Assembly (NCBI GenBank): GCA_018065665.1
Contig: JAGHSV010000100.1
Location: forward strand, 1-46,591
DNA from: Candidatus Sodaliphilus aphodohippi
GTDB lineage: Bacteria; Bacteroidota; Bacteroidia; Bacteroidales; Muribaculaceae
DNA length: 46,591 nt
Direction: 5' to 3'
How positions within the stretch are numbered: position 1 is the stretch's first letter; the number at the start of each line of letters is the position of its first letter. Below are positions 1-7,945 of the stretch, piece by piece. A program made the position numbers and the translations under genes. The notes under the pieces are model-generated. The model was not told the origin of the DNA, searched no databases, and saw only the letters and a list, made by a program, of their open reading frames with translations.

Positions 1-265
1 TATCGGAAGTATATGAGATGTTTTCCTGTGTCAGTTCCTTGATGGCTCTGAGGATGGTATCAGAGCTGCATGTACGCAGGGTTGGATGATATGACAGATG
101 ACGCATCAGATGCGATGTCACATCCTCCACGCATGAGCCGCCGCAGAAATAGACGCTCATCAGCGAACGGACAATCTAGCTGTACTGGTATCCGATGATA
201 CTGCTGCATCTCCGACCAAGTGTCGAGTCGATAACGGGTGAAAGCATGGAGTCAAATTGCTCCAT
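1..265 (-). pseudogene. IS1380-family transposase, 5' fragment with in-frame stop
   Basis: Translating the minus strand from an ATG at 265 gives MEQFDSMLSPVIDSTLGRRC and onward in one frame to the window edge, including SLMSVYFCGGSCVEDV and HPTLRTCSSDTILRAIKEL. These are recognisable as the N-terminal region of Bacteroides IS1380-type transposases (IS612/IS942-like). Codon 30 is TAG (minus strand, 175-177), where I recall relatives having GAG, so the gene is interrupted. The rest lies outside the window, so whether a complete element exists cannot be seen. Bases 266-395 would hold the IS terminus, but I could not define its inverted repeat. Confidence 0.8.
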
Positions 266-395
266 GATTGAAAAATCCCTCCAAAAGGTGTGAGTTTCTC
301 AGATTTAATTTGTACCTTTGCCATGTCTTGTTACGATTTATGCTTGTTTTGAATTGCAACACTAAGATAAGTGAAAAATCTGACATGACAAAATC

Positions 396-418
396 CTGAG
401 CAACTTTTTGTTGCTCAG
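396..418. terminator. perfect hairpin downstream of the IS remnant
   Basis: CTGAGCAAC, five T, GTTGCTCAG: a 9-bp perfect stem with a TTTTT loop. It lies between the IS1380 remnant and the first LRR gene. It could be a terminator or a structure at the IS end; there is no clear U-tract after it. Confidence 0.45.
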
Positions 419-463
419 AAACTTATAAACAAAGTTAAATTAAAGTGTTGCGGAATTTAGGTT

Positions 464-471
464 TATCTTTG
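464..471 (+). promoter_or_regulatory. -7 box TATCTTTG before the first LRR gene
   Basis: TATCTTTG matches the Bacteroidetes -7 consensus TAnnTTTG and lies 28 bases before the ATG at 500. A TTG at 448-450 is only 13 bases away, so no well-spaced -33 box is visible. Confidence 0.55.
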
Positions 472-499
472 CAAACAGAAACAAATAAATACAAGAATT

Positions 500-1618
500 A
501 TGAAGAGAAATCTACTATTGACATTATTGCTGTTCATCACGTCTTGGGCAGCTGTACACGCGGCCGACTTCACTGTTGACGGCATTCCATACAACAAGAA
601 CGCCGACGGAACAGTGAGCGTTGCCAGAGGTGGCAAGTACAGCGGCAGCGTTGTTATTCCGTCATCAGTTGAGTATGACGGCAACACCTACACCGTGTCA
701 GCTATCGGCAGCTCGGCATTCTATCAAGCAGGTGCCACATCCGTTTCGATTCCCAGCACGGTAGCCACCATCGGTGATAATGCGTTTCGCGAATGCGGGT
801 CGCTGCAGTCGGTGACTATCCCCAACTCGGTGACCACGATTGGCAATAATGCGTTCCACAAATGCTACGTATTGGAGTCCATTGAGATTCCCAACTCGGT
901 CATCACCATCGGTAACTATGCGTTTTATGCCTGCCGCAAACTGCCGTCAGTGACCATCGGCAACTCGGTGACCACAATCGGCTATAACGCATTTAACAGT
1001 TGTACCGGTCTGCAGTCAGTGACCATTGGCAACGCTGTCGAGAGCATCGGCTACAGTGCCTTCGGGGGGTGCACCGCACTGGCATCGCTTGATCTGGGCA
1101 CCTCGGTGGAAACAATAGAGCATGACGCGTTCGCAGGCTGTAAGTCACTGGCGTCGGTGACTATCCCCAACTCAACAACCACCATTGGCGAAATGGCATT
1201 CTATAACTGCGACAGCATTACGACACTGACCCTTGGCAGTTCGGTCCAGTCCATCGGCATTTATGCCTTTGGGGCGAGCTATGACCTTGCAATCATCAAC
1301 AGCCTGTCTATCACACCGCCGCCCATTGACAGCAGCGTCTTCAGCGGTTATGCCTACGACTACGCCACCCTATACGTGCCTTTCATCAGCTACCAGGCCT
1401 ACAAGGAGGCCGACGTGTGGAAAGACTTCATGAATATTACAACCAAGGGCGACATCAACCGTGACGGGAAAATCGACATCGTCGACGTTGACCAGATAAT
1501 AAACATTATCCTCGGGGTGGAAGACAGCTACGACATGTACGGCACCGACTTCAACGGCGACCTCCAAATCGATGTCAAAGACCTGAACCTACTCATCAAC
1601 ATCATCCTGGGGCTCTAA
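500..1618 (+). CDS. secreted BspA-like LRR protein with C-terminal dockerin
   Basis: 372 residues. An N-terminal signal peptide (lysine/arginine, then LLLTLLLFITSWAAVHA) precedes roughly nine 23-residue LRR_5/BspA-type repeats (about residues 60-270) of the form IPNSVTTIGNNAFHKC. A linker containing LYVPFISYQAYK follows. Residues 316-372 carry two Ca-binding dockerin half-repeats, GDINRDGKIDIVDVDQIINI and TDFNGDLQIDVKDLNLLINI. The LRR part resembles bacterial surface adhesins; the dockerin suggests docking to a cohesin-like partner or simply a Ca-stabilised C-terminus. The next gene is a paralogue with the same architecture. Function beyond surface or secreted binding is inference. Confidence 0.85.
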   Translation: MKRNLLLTLLLFITSWAAVHAADFTVDGIPYNKNADGTVSVARGGKYSGSVVIPSSVEYDGNTYTVSAIGSSAFYQAGATSVSIPSTVATIGDNAFRECGSLQSVTIPNSVTTIGNNAFHKCYVLESIEIPNSVITIGNYAFYACRKLPSVTIGNSVTTIGYNAFNSCTGLQSVTIGNAVESIGYSAFGGCTALASLDLGTSVETIEHDAFAGCKSLASVTIPNSTTTIGEMAFYNCDSITTLTLGSSVQSIGIYAFGASYDLAIINSLSITPPPIDSSVFSGYAYDYATLYVPFISYQAYKEADVWKDFMNITTKGDINRDGKIDIVDVDQIINIILGVEDSYDMYGTDFNGDLQIDVKDLNLLINIILGL

Positions 1619-1742
1619 AACCGATTCTGTTAGCCACAGAGGAGGCGGGCGGCGATGTTGCGCAAGCGACATCGCAGCTTGGCTGTGATGCTATGCTGTT
1701 CATCGACCCATGTGGCGGCATAGCAGATTATCCGCTATTATA

Positions 1743-1773
1743 TTGCATATTTCCATAATTTTCTATAATTTTG
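1743..1773 (+). promoter_or_regulatory. promoter of the second LRR-dockerin gene
   Basis: TTG at 1743-1745, 20 bases, then TAATTTTG at 1766-1773: a good match to the Bacteroidetes housekeeping promoter. It implies a 5' leader of about 55-60 bases before the ATG at 1837. Confidence 0.7.
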
Positions 1774-1778
1774 CACCG

Positions 1779-1792
1779 CCGTTAATTAACGG
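1779..1792. promoter_or_regulatory. perfect palindrome in the 5' leader
   Basis: CCGTTAATTAACGG is a perfect 14-bp palindrome a few bases after the predicted transcription start of the 1837 gene. It could be a dimeric repressor operator or a small RNA hairpin; neither is shown. Confidence 0.4.
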
Positions 1793-1836
1793 TCTTTGCA
1801 TTTCTTGTTCAGTAAACACAAAATTAATTACCAAAT

Positions 1837-3129
1837 ATGAAAAAGTTATTACTTACATCCCTGTTGTCAATCGCGGCATTTTTTATGGCAAGTGCCTACG
1901 ATATTGAGATTGACGGTTACGGTTATGACATCAACGAAGACGGCCAATCGGTAACTCTCGCTAGTGGAGACTACAGCCTTGTTGGCAGCGTTACAATCCC
2001 ATCATCTGTTACATTTGAGAGTAAGACCTACCCTGTGACCGTTATCGGTTATAAAGCATTTGACCACTTTGAGAGTATGACAGCGGTAACCATCCCCAAC
2101 ACCGTCACCACAATCAACGCCAGTGCTTTCATTGGTTGCAGTGCGCTGAAGAATATAAACTTCGGTTCATCGGTTGAGTTTATCGGTTCAGAGGCATTTG
2201 CCGAGTGTACAGCCTTGACATCGGTCACATTGCCGGCTTCGGTCAACGAAGTGGAGACCAGAATATTTATGGGTTGTAGTTCTCTGACATCAATCACCGT
2301 TGCAAGCGGCAATACCACATACGACTCACGCAACAACTGCAACGCCATTGTCGAGACCGAAAGCAACACCCTGGTAAGTGGGTGCAAAAGCACAGTCATT
2401 CCCAGTACAATAAAATCAATTGGCGACGGTGCGTTCCGCGGATGCATCGGTCTGACTTCAGTTGTCATACCCAACTCAGTAACCTACGTTGGCAGTTGTT
2501 CGTTCTGCAACTGTACAGACTTGACAACAGCGACCATCGGTAGTGCTGTAGAATGGATCAACTGGTCGGCATTTGACGGGTGCTCTGCCCTGAAAACGCT
2601 CAACTACAATGCCCGCGCCTGCAACAACTTTGGCAGCGGCTGGGCATGGGGAACCCAGTTAGACACTCTGAACATCGGCAACAGTGTCGTGACAATTCCG
2701 TCATGGTTCATGGAGGAGCAGAGCGAACTGACCACACTCACAATCGGGTCGGCAGTCCGTGAGATTGGTTCCTGCGCATTCTCTGATTGCGCCAAAATCA
2801 AAACAATCAACAGCTATGCAGTTGTAGCGCCCGTCTTAGAGGAAGAGGTTTTCAACAGCGAGACCTACGAGAATGCGACACTCTATGTACCACATTCAGG
2901 CGTGCACAGCTATAAGGTGGCCGACGGCTGGAAAGAGTTCCTCCACATCGAGGAGAAAGGCGACCTCAACAGTGACCGCAAGATTGACATCGCCGACCTG
3001 AATGCGATCATCAACATCATCCTCGGGTTCACGCCCGTTTATGACCTGTACCGCACCGACATCAACGGAGACTTCATCGTTGACATCAAAGACCTGAACG
3101 CAATCATCAACATCATTCTGGGCTTGTAG
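1837..3129 (+). CDS. secreted BspA-like LRR protein with C-terminal dockerin (paralogue)
   Basis: 430 residues. The signal peptide runs MKKLLLTSLLSIAAFFMASA. LRR_5 repeats such as IPNTVTTINASAFIGC follow, broken around residues 150-185 by a non-LRR island (ASGNTTYDSRNNCNAIVE) that often occurs in BspA-like proteins. The array then resumes. The C-terminal ~57 residues form two dockerin-like Ca loops, GDLNSDRKIDIADLNAIINI and TDINGDFIVDIKDLNAIINI. In the first loop Arg stands where the upstream protein has Asp-Gly. It has its own promoter and a strong terminator after it, so it is probably a monocistronic gene. Role in surface adhesion is inferred. Confidence 0.85.
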   Translation: MKKLLLTSLLSIAAFFMASAYDIEIDGYGYDINEDGQSVTLASGDYSLVGSVTIPSSVTFESKTYPVTVIGYKAFDHFESMTAVTIPNTVTTINASAFIGCSALKNINFGSSVEFIGSEAFAECTALTSVTLPASVNEVETRIFMGCSSLTSITVASGNTTYDSRNNCNAIVETESNTLVSGCKSTVIPSTIKSIGDGAFRGCIGLTSVVIPNSVTYVGSCSFCNCTDLTTATIGSAVEWINWSAFDGCSALKTLNYNARACNNFGSGWAWGTQLDTLNIGNSVVTIPSWFMEEQSELTTLTIGSAVREIGSCAFSDCAKIKTINSYAVVAPVLEEEVFNSETYENATLYVPHSGVHSYKVADGWKEFLHIEEKGDLNSDRKIDIADLNAIINIILGFTPVYDLYRTDINGDFIVDIKDLNAIINIILGL

Positions 3130-3151
3130 CAGTATAGCATAGCAATCATAC

Positions 3152-3205
3152 AAAATCATTCCGATTATTCAAAATCGCATAGATTAGAATAATCGGAATG
3201 ATTTT
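3152..3205 (+). terminator. long perfect hairpin terminator
   Basis: A 19-bp perfect inverted repeat: AAAATCATTCCGATTATTC at 3152-3170 pairs with 3187-3205, with a 16-base loop and a T-run at the 3' side. It is placed 22 bases after the stop of the LRR-dockerin gene. The A-rich 5' arm could make it bidirectional. Confidence 0.85.
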
Positions 3206-3284
3206 TGTCTGAAAGTGCGAGAAGTGAGCCGGCATTTACTGAGTCAATTCACGACCTTGCACATGAAATTACCGGACTGCGTCA

Positions 3285-3319
3285 GCCTTTTGTCCCTTAT
3301 GTTTATTTTAGTCAAAAAC
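3285..3319 (-). repeat. dispersed intergenic repeat, partial copy
   Basis: GCCTTTTGTCCCTTATG followed by TTATTTTAGTCAAAAA is the reverse-orientation head of the repeat found complete near 39847-39960 and 33911-34020. Only the ACATAAGG/GACTAAAA end is preserved. Confidence 0.6.
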
Positions 3320-3469
3320 ACTACATTCGTGAGGCCAATGTATCCACCGGGTCAGCCGGTGCCGCGACCAGAAACACATCTGAAAAGCGTGGGCACTCCC
3401 AAAAATTTGGAATGCCGATGTAATAAAACCGATGGGAAACTCGTTATTATAAAAATAAAATAATAGAAG

Positions 3470-4282
3470 ATGAACCGTATCTGCTCCTCAATACTCATGC
3501 TGGCGGCTGCTGTCGCCTTGTTTTCGTGTACCACCACCAAGGAGAACAACCTTGCCTATTTCAAGGATTTGGCCCAGCAAAACAGCGGCACGCTGCCCGG
3601 CAGCAGCCCCATTGACATCAAGCTGATTCCCGACGACGAGATATCGGTGACAGTGTCGAGTTCGGTGCCTCAGGCAACGGCAATGTACAATGCCCCCGCC
3701 AGCAACTTCTCGCAACGCGGCCAGACCGGTCTGATGTCTGACACGCGAATGACCACCTACATCATTGACCACGACGGCAACATCGATATGCCCGTCATCG
3801 GCAAGGTTCATGTGGCTGGCATGACAACATCGGAGGTAAGCGAGGCTGTCCGCCAGCGGGTAGCGTCGCAGGTCAAGGACGCCTACGTCACCACACGCCT
3901 GATTGGTTTCTATGTCAACGTGATGGGCGAGGTCCGCAACCCCCAACGCCTCGCCGTCAACAAAGAGCGCTTCAGTGTGCTTGACGCCCTGTCGGCGTGC
4001 GGCGACCTCACCGAGTTTGGCGAGCGCGGCAGCGTGATTGTCATCCGCGAGACCAACGGCACCAAGACCTACCAGCACCTCAACCTGGCCGAGAGTTCGA
4101 CTTTCAGTTCGCCATATTTCTACCTGCAGCAGAACGATGTGGTCTATGTCGAGCCCAACACCATCAAGATTGACAACTCGCGCTACAACCAGAACAACGC
4201 CTTCAAACTGTCGGTGACATCGGTCATCGTCAGCGCCGCCAGCGTGATTGCGTCGCTCGTTATTGCTCTTTTAATCAAGTAA
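3470..4282 (+). CDS. polysaccharide export outer-membrane lipoprotein (Wza/GumB-like)
   Basis: 270 residues. A signal peptide ends in the lipobox LFSC (Cys20), so this is a lipoprotein. The Poly_export domain covers about residues 50-150, with IKLIPDDEISVTVSS and DHDGNIDMPVIGKVHVAGMT. An SLBB-like segment follows (FYVNVMGEVRNPQRLAV). The C-terminal helix VTSVIVSAASVIASLVIALL is the expected membrane-spanning segment. It forms the outer-membrane exit of an exopolysaccharide or capsule machine. It is followed 10 bases later by the Wzc-like partner, the standard pairing. Confidence 0.9.
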   Translation: MNRICSSILMLAAAVALFSCTTTKENNLAYFKDLAQQNSGTLPGSSPIDIKLIPDDEISVTVSSSVPQATAMYNAPASNFSQRGQTGLMSDTRMTTYIIDHDGNIDMPVIGKVHVAGMTTSEVSEAVRQRVASQVKDAYVTTRLIGFYVNVMGEVRNPQRLAVNKERFSVLDALSACGDLTEFGERGSVIVIRETNGTKTYQHLNLAESSTFSSPYFYLQQNDVVYVEPNTIKIDNSRYNQNNAFKLSVTSVIVSAASVIASLVIALLIK

Positions 4283-4292
4283 CAAATTCCCA

Positions 4293-6623
4293 ATGATGAA
4301 TAAACAACAAAATACGGCAAGCGCGCCTCAGCAGACAGCCGCCATCGACTTCTCGGCCATCGTTGCCCGTTACCGCCGTTACTGGTGGCTGTGGCTGGCA
4401 TCGTTCATTGTCTGCCTGCTGCTTGCCGGTGCCTACCTCTATGTCAAGAAGCCCGTTTATCTCGTAGTCTCGACCGTTCTGGTCGATCAGGACGACAACT
4501 CGTCGAGTGCCGGAGCATCGCTGCTGAAAAGCATGAAACTGGGTGGCGGCGGTTCAAAGGTCGATGACGAGGTAGTGGTGATGGGGTCGCAGGAACTGTG
4601 CTGCCAGATGATTGAGCAACTGGGCCTCAACCGCACCTACACCACGCGCAAGAGCATGTTCAAGCGCATTGACCACTACAAGGACTCCCCCATCGACATT
4701 GACGCTCCCAAAGAAGTGTTTGACACACTGAGCATCAGCATGAAGTTCACTGTCAATGTCAAGAAGAACGGCCATGCCGATATCAAGGTAAAAGAGGGTT
4801 ATTTCACCACACTGGCCGACGTCAAGAACGTGCAGCTGCCCTACAATGTCAAGACGCCCTACGGCATCTTTGCCGTTAGCGGCACCGACCACCTCGTTTC
4901 AGGCAAGGAGTATGACATCCGCGCCATGGTCAGCGGCTACATCCCAGCCACCGAGCAGATGATGAAAAAAATGACAGTGAACGTGTTGTCCAAGAAGTCA
5001 AACGCCATCTACATGGACGTGGTTGACACCGACCGCCAGCGTGGACGCGACATGCTGAACACCCTCATCACCCTGTATAACGAGCGCGGACAGCGCGAGA
5101 AAGACGAACAGGCCGTCAACACCGGCAAGTTCATTGATGAGCGTCTGGGTCTCATCTACCGCGACCTCACCGGCAGCGAAGCCGAAATCGAGGCATACAA
5201 GCGTGCCCACAACATGGTGGATGCCGGGCTGCAAACAAAGAGTCTCATCGGCAAGCAGGAAATGGCCGAGCGTGCACTGATCAACCTCGAGACACAGTAC
5301 CGCATCGTCAGCATGATCAAGGACTTTGTCAGCAACCCCGCCAACCGGCGCAGTTACATCCCCTTCGGTGCCGACAGCACAGCCGCGGCTGCTCCCGTCA
5401 GGGCGTTCAACTCGCTGGTGATGGAACGCATCAACCTGTCGGCATCGGCTACCGACAACAACCAGGCCATGCAACGGCTTGACGAACAGATTGACCTGAT
5501 GCGCGGCAACGTCCTCAAGGGCGTGAACAACACCCTGGCATCGCTCAAGATACAAATCGCACAGGCTACGGCACAAAGCGCCGCATCGGGAGGCGAAATG
5601 GGCAACATACCCACCGAGGAGCGTGAAACACGCGCGCTATATCGCCAACAGGGCATACAAAACACCCTCTACACCTTCCTGCTGCAAAAACGCGAGGAGA
5701 ATGCCCTGGTGCTGGCAGCAACCACGCCAAAGGGTAAAATCGTGGACCATGCCTACGCCCAGACAAAACCCGTTGCCCCCAAGCCGATGCTGGTGCTGCT
5801 GGTGACCGTGTTCATCGCCATGCTGCTGCCGCTGCTGCTGATATACATCAAAAACCTGTTCTGGACCAAGTTCTCGACCCAGGACGAACTGGAACAGATT
5901 GCCCAGATTCCCGTTATCGGCCACATACACCACAACCGCCACAACACCGAACTGGTTGTGCAGGACGGCAAGACATCGTCAATTGTCGAGTTGTTCCGCT
6001 ACATACGCAACAACGTGCAGTTCATGCTCACCGGCGAGAACGACAAGGTCGTGCTTGTCTCGTCAAGCATATCGGGCGAGGGCAAGTCATTTGTCAGTGC
6101 CAATCTGGCCGCAGCATTCGCCTTGATGGACAAGCGGGTGGCACTCGTCGGGCTTGACATACGCAAACCCCGTCTGGCCCAGATGCTCAACCTTGACAAC
6201 AACCGGGGCGTGACCACATTCCTGTCACAGCCGGGGACCACGCTGCAATCGGTGGTACAGGGCATTGAGGGTAACGACAACCTCGACGTGATTGCCGGCG
6301 GCCCCATACCGCCAAACCCCTCTGAGCTGCTGCTCAACACCCGCATGGGCACACTGATGGAGGAACTGCGTGCAAACTATGACATCATCATCATTGACAG
6401 TGCGCCCGTGGCCATGGTGAGCGACACGTTCTCGCTGACCGGCTATGCCGACGCCATGCTGTTTGTCACACGCGCCAACTTCACCAAGCGCAACCAGGTC
6501 AAGTACATCAACCGTCTCGCCGCCGAGGGCCGCATCGGCAATGCCGGCATGGTAATCAACGACACCAAACCCAGCGACGACAACGGATATGGATACGGAT
6601 ACGGAAGCAACGACAAGGATTGA
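4293..6623 (+). CDS. polysaccharide co-polymerase / BY-kinase (Wzc-like)
   Basis: 776 residues. An N-terminal Wzz domain has TM1 near residues 34-54. A long periplasmic coiled-coil/GNVR-like region follows, then TM2 near residues 500-520 (MLVLLVTVFIAMLLPLLLIY). The C-terminal CpsD-type ATPase has Walker A SGEGKS (Lys598), Walker A' VGLDIRKP (Asp622) and Walker B IIIIDSAP (Asp702). The tail, NGYGYGYGSNDKD, holds three tyrosines suited to autophosphorylation. It controls chain length and couples polymerisation to export with the upstream Wza-like lipoprotein. Length matches fused Wzc proteins. Confidence 0.92.
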   Translation: MMNKQQNTASAPQQTAAIDFSAIVARYRRYWWLWLASFIVCLLLAGAYLYVKKPVYLVVSTVLVDQDDNSSSAGASLLKSMKLGGGGSKVDDEVVVMGSQELCCQMIEQLGLNRTYTTRKSMFKRIDHYKDSPIDIDAPKEVFDTLSISMKFTVNVKKNGHADIKVKEGYFTTLADVKNVQLPYNVKTPYGIFAVSGTDHLVSGKEYDIRAMVSGYIPATEQMMKKMTVNVLSKKSNAIYMDVVDTDRQRGRDMLNTLITLYNERGQREKDEQAVNTGKFIDERLGLIYRDLTGSEAEIEAYKRAHNMVDAGLQTKSLIGKQEMAERALINLETQYRIVSMIKDFVSNPANRRSYIPFGADSTAAAAPVRAFNSLVMERINLSASATDNNQAMQRLDEQIDLMRGNVLKGVNNTLASLKIQIAQATAQSAASGGEMGNIPTEERETRALYRQQGIQNTLYTFLLQKREENALVLAATTPKGKIVDHAYAQTKPVAPKPMLVLLVTVFIAMLLPLLLIYIKNLFWTKFSTQDELEQIAQIPVIGHIHHNRHNTELVVQDGKTSSIVELFRYIRNNVQFMLTGENDKVVLVSSSISGEGKSFVSANLAAAFALMDKRVALVGLDIRKPRLAQMLNLDNNRGVTTFLSQPGTTLQSVVQGIEGNDNLDVIAGGPIPPNPSELLLNTRMGTLMEELRANYDIIIIDSAPVAMVSDTFSLTGYADAMLFVTRANFTKRNQVKYINRLAAEGRIGNAGMVINDTKPSDDNGYGYGYGSNDKD

Positions 6624-7945
6624 CCATTAGCACCGTGAAGGACTACTCCCCCATATACCAGCGCACGTTCTTCGTCGTCCTGTGGGTGTTGTCGACATTC
6701 GGGTTCATCTCTGATGAGATACTGCCGCCGCTCGAGAGCATGTCGTCGATTGTCAACCTGCTGGCCGATGTCGTGCTCGCGACGCTTGCCGTCTGCATTA
6801 TCCGCAACCGTCTGCATCTGGCATGTATTGGGGTGTTTGTGCTTGTATCCTGTTACATCACCTGTTTCTACAACAATTTGTCCACCATCTTTTGGGTTAA
6901 CGGGTTGCGCGATTTCATCGGTTTGCTGACAGCCTATCCCATATTATGTTACTTCTACAGTGACCCGGTCAGGCGCCAACGCTTTGTCGAGTCACTTGAC
7001 AAGCAACTGCTCATTTTCCTTGTGCTGCAGGCATTCTGCATCCCGTTCCAGATGCTCCAGTACGGCGAAGGGGATCACGGCGGCGGTTCGTTTGGCAACT
7101 GGTACTCGGGGCAGGTTTCAATCTGCATCTATGCCATATCGTTCTACCTGATGCACAAGCGGCTTGACACAAGCCACTTCTTTGCCAGCCTCAACCGCAA
7201 CAAGATACTGATTCTGTTACTGTTCCCCACCTTCCTCAACGAGACAAAGGTGAGTTTTGTGCTCATCGTCCTCTACTTCTTGCTGCTGATGCCGCTTGAC
7301 CGCAAGTTCTTCACCCGCGCACTGTGGATCACCCCCACTGCGGCACTGCTGCTGTTTATCGGCATCAACGTCTACCAGACCGTCGAGAGCAACAGCCACG
7401 AAGACATCTTCTCAGAGGAATACCTGATTGGCTACTTTATGCTTGACGACCCCGAGCACGCCGAGAGCGACGCGCTGTGGAACATGGACAACGGCACCAA
7501 TGCCGACGTGCCGCGCATCACCAAGTTCATGTACCTGCCCATCCTGAACGAGCAGGAACCCGGACATGTCTGGACCGGCTTTGGCATCGGGCAGTTCAAG
7601 GGCGGAACTAACATGGACCTATCGGAGTTCGCCTACGAGTACGACTGGCTGCTGATGGGGTCCATCCCCTATATGTTCCACACATACATCCAACTCGGGA
7701 TTATTGGCGTAGCGATGCTGCTGGCATGGCTTGCCATCATTTTCGGGGTGCGACCGTCATGGGCTGCAAGGCGCGACTACAATGTGCAGTTGCTGGTGAT
7801 TTTCATTGTGATGCTGCTGTTTGTCCATATCGACATCCTGCGCAACCCCGAGTTCTGCATGATACTGTTCGCGATTTTCACCTCGTCGTGGCTACCGCGT
7901 GAGACCACCGATAACGAACCCCAACCAATACCCGCCGCGGCATGA
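6620..7945 (+). CDS. O-antigen/EPS polymerase-like membrane protein (Wzy-like)
   Basis: 441 residues with about ten hydrophobic segments and a large extracytoplasmic loop around residues 250-340, the usual Wzy/ligase topology. No family signature is strong at the sequence level, as is normal for Wzy, so the call rests on topology and position between wzc-like and wzx-like genes. The start is uncertain. TTG at 6620 overlaps the upstream stop by four bases; a GTG in the same frame at 6635 is the alternative and removes five residues. The gene ends in an ATGA overlap with the flippase, indicating translational coupling. Confidence 0.65.
   Translation: MTISTVKDYSPIYQRTFFVVLWVLSTFGFISDEILPPLESMSSIVNLLADVVLATLAVCIIRNRLHLACIGVFVLVSCYITCFYNNLSTIFWVNGLRDFIGLLTAYPILCYFYSDPVRRQRFVESLDKQLLIFLVLQAFCIPFQMLQYGEGDHGGGSFGNWYSGQVSICIYAISFYLMHKRLDTSHFFASLNRNKILILLLFPTFLNETKVSFVLIVLYFLLLMPLDRKFFTRALWITPTAALLLFIGINVYQTVESNSHEDIFSEEYLIGYFMLDDPEHAESDALWNMDNGTNADVPRITKFMYLPILNEQEPGHVWTGFGIGQFKGGTNMDLSEFAYEYDWLLMGSIPYMFHTYIQLGIIGVAMLLAWLAIIFGVRPSWAARRDYNVQLLVIFIVMLLFVHIDILRNPEFCMILFAIFTSSWLPRETTDNEPQPIPAAA

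Larger units (their letters stand above)
3130..3469. other. intergenic region between LRR gene and EPS locus
   Basis: Contains the terminator at 3152-3205 and a remnant of the dispersed repeat at 3285-3319. Small open frames here show no recognisable protein and no good ribosome-binding context. I see no convincing TAnnTTTG promoter for the EPS genes. Confidence 0.5.

Noticed and set aside
1710-1907. 65-residue ORF overlapping the second LRR start
   Set aside because: It runs over the promoter and signal peptide of a clear gene in another frame.
3205-3463. Two overlapping ORFs of 72 and 82 residues before the EPS genes
   Set aside because: They overlap a terminator or a repeat remnant and encode no recognisable protein.
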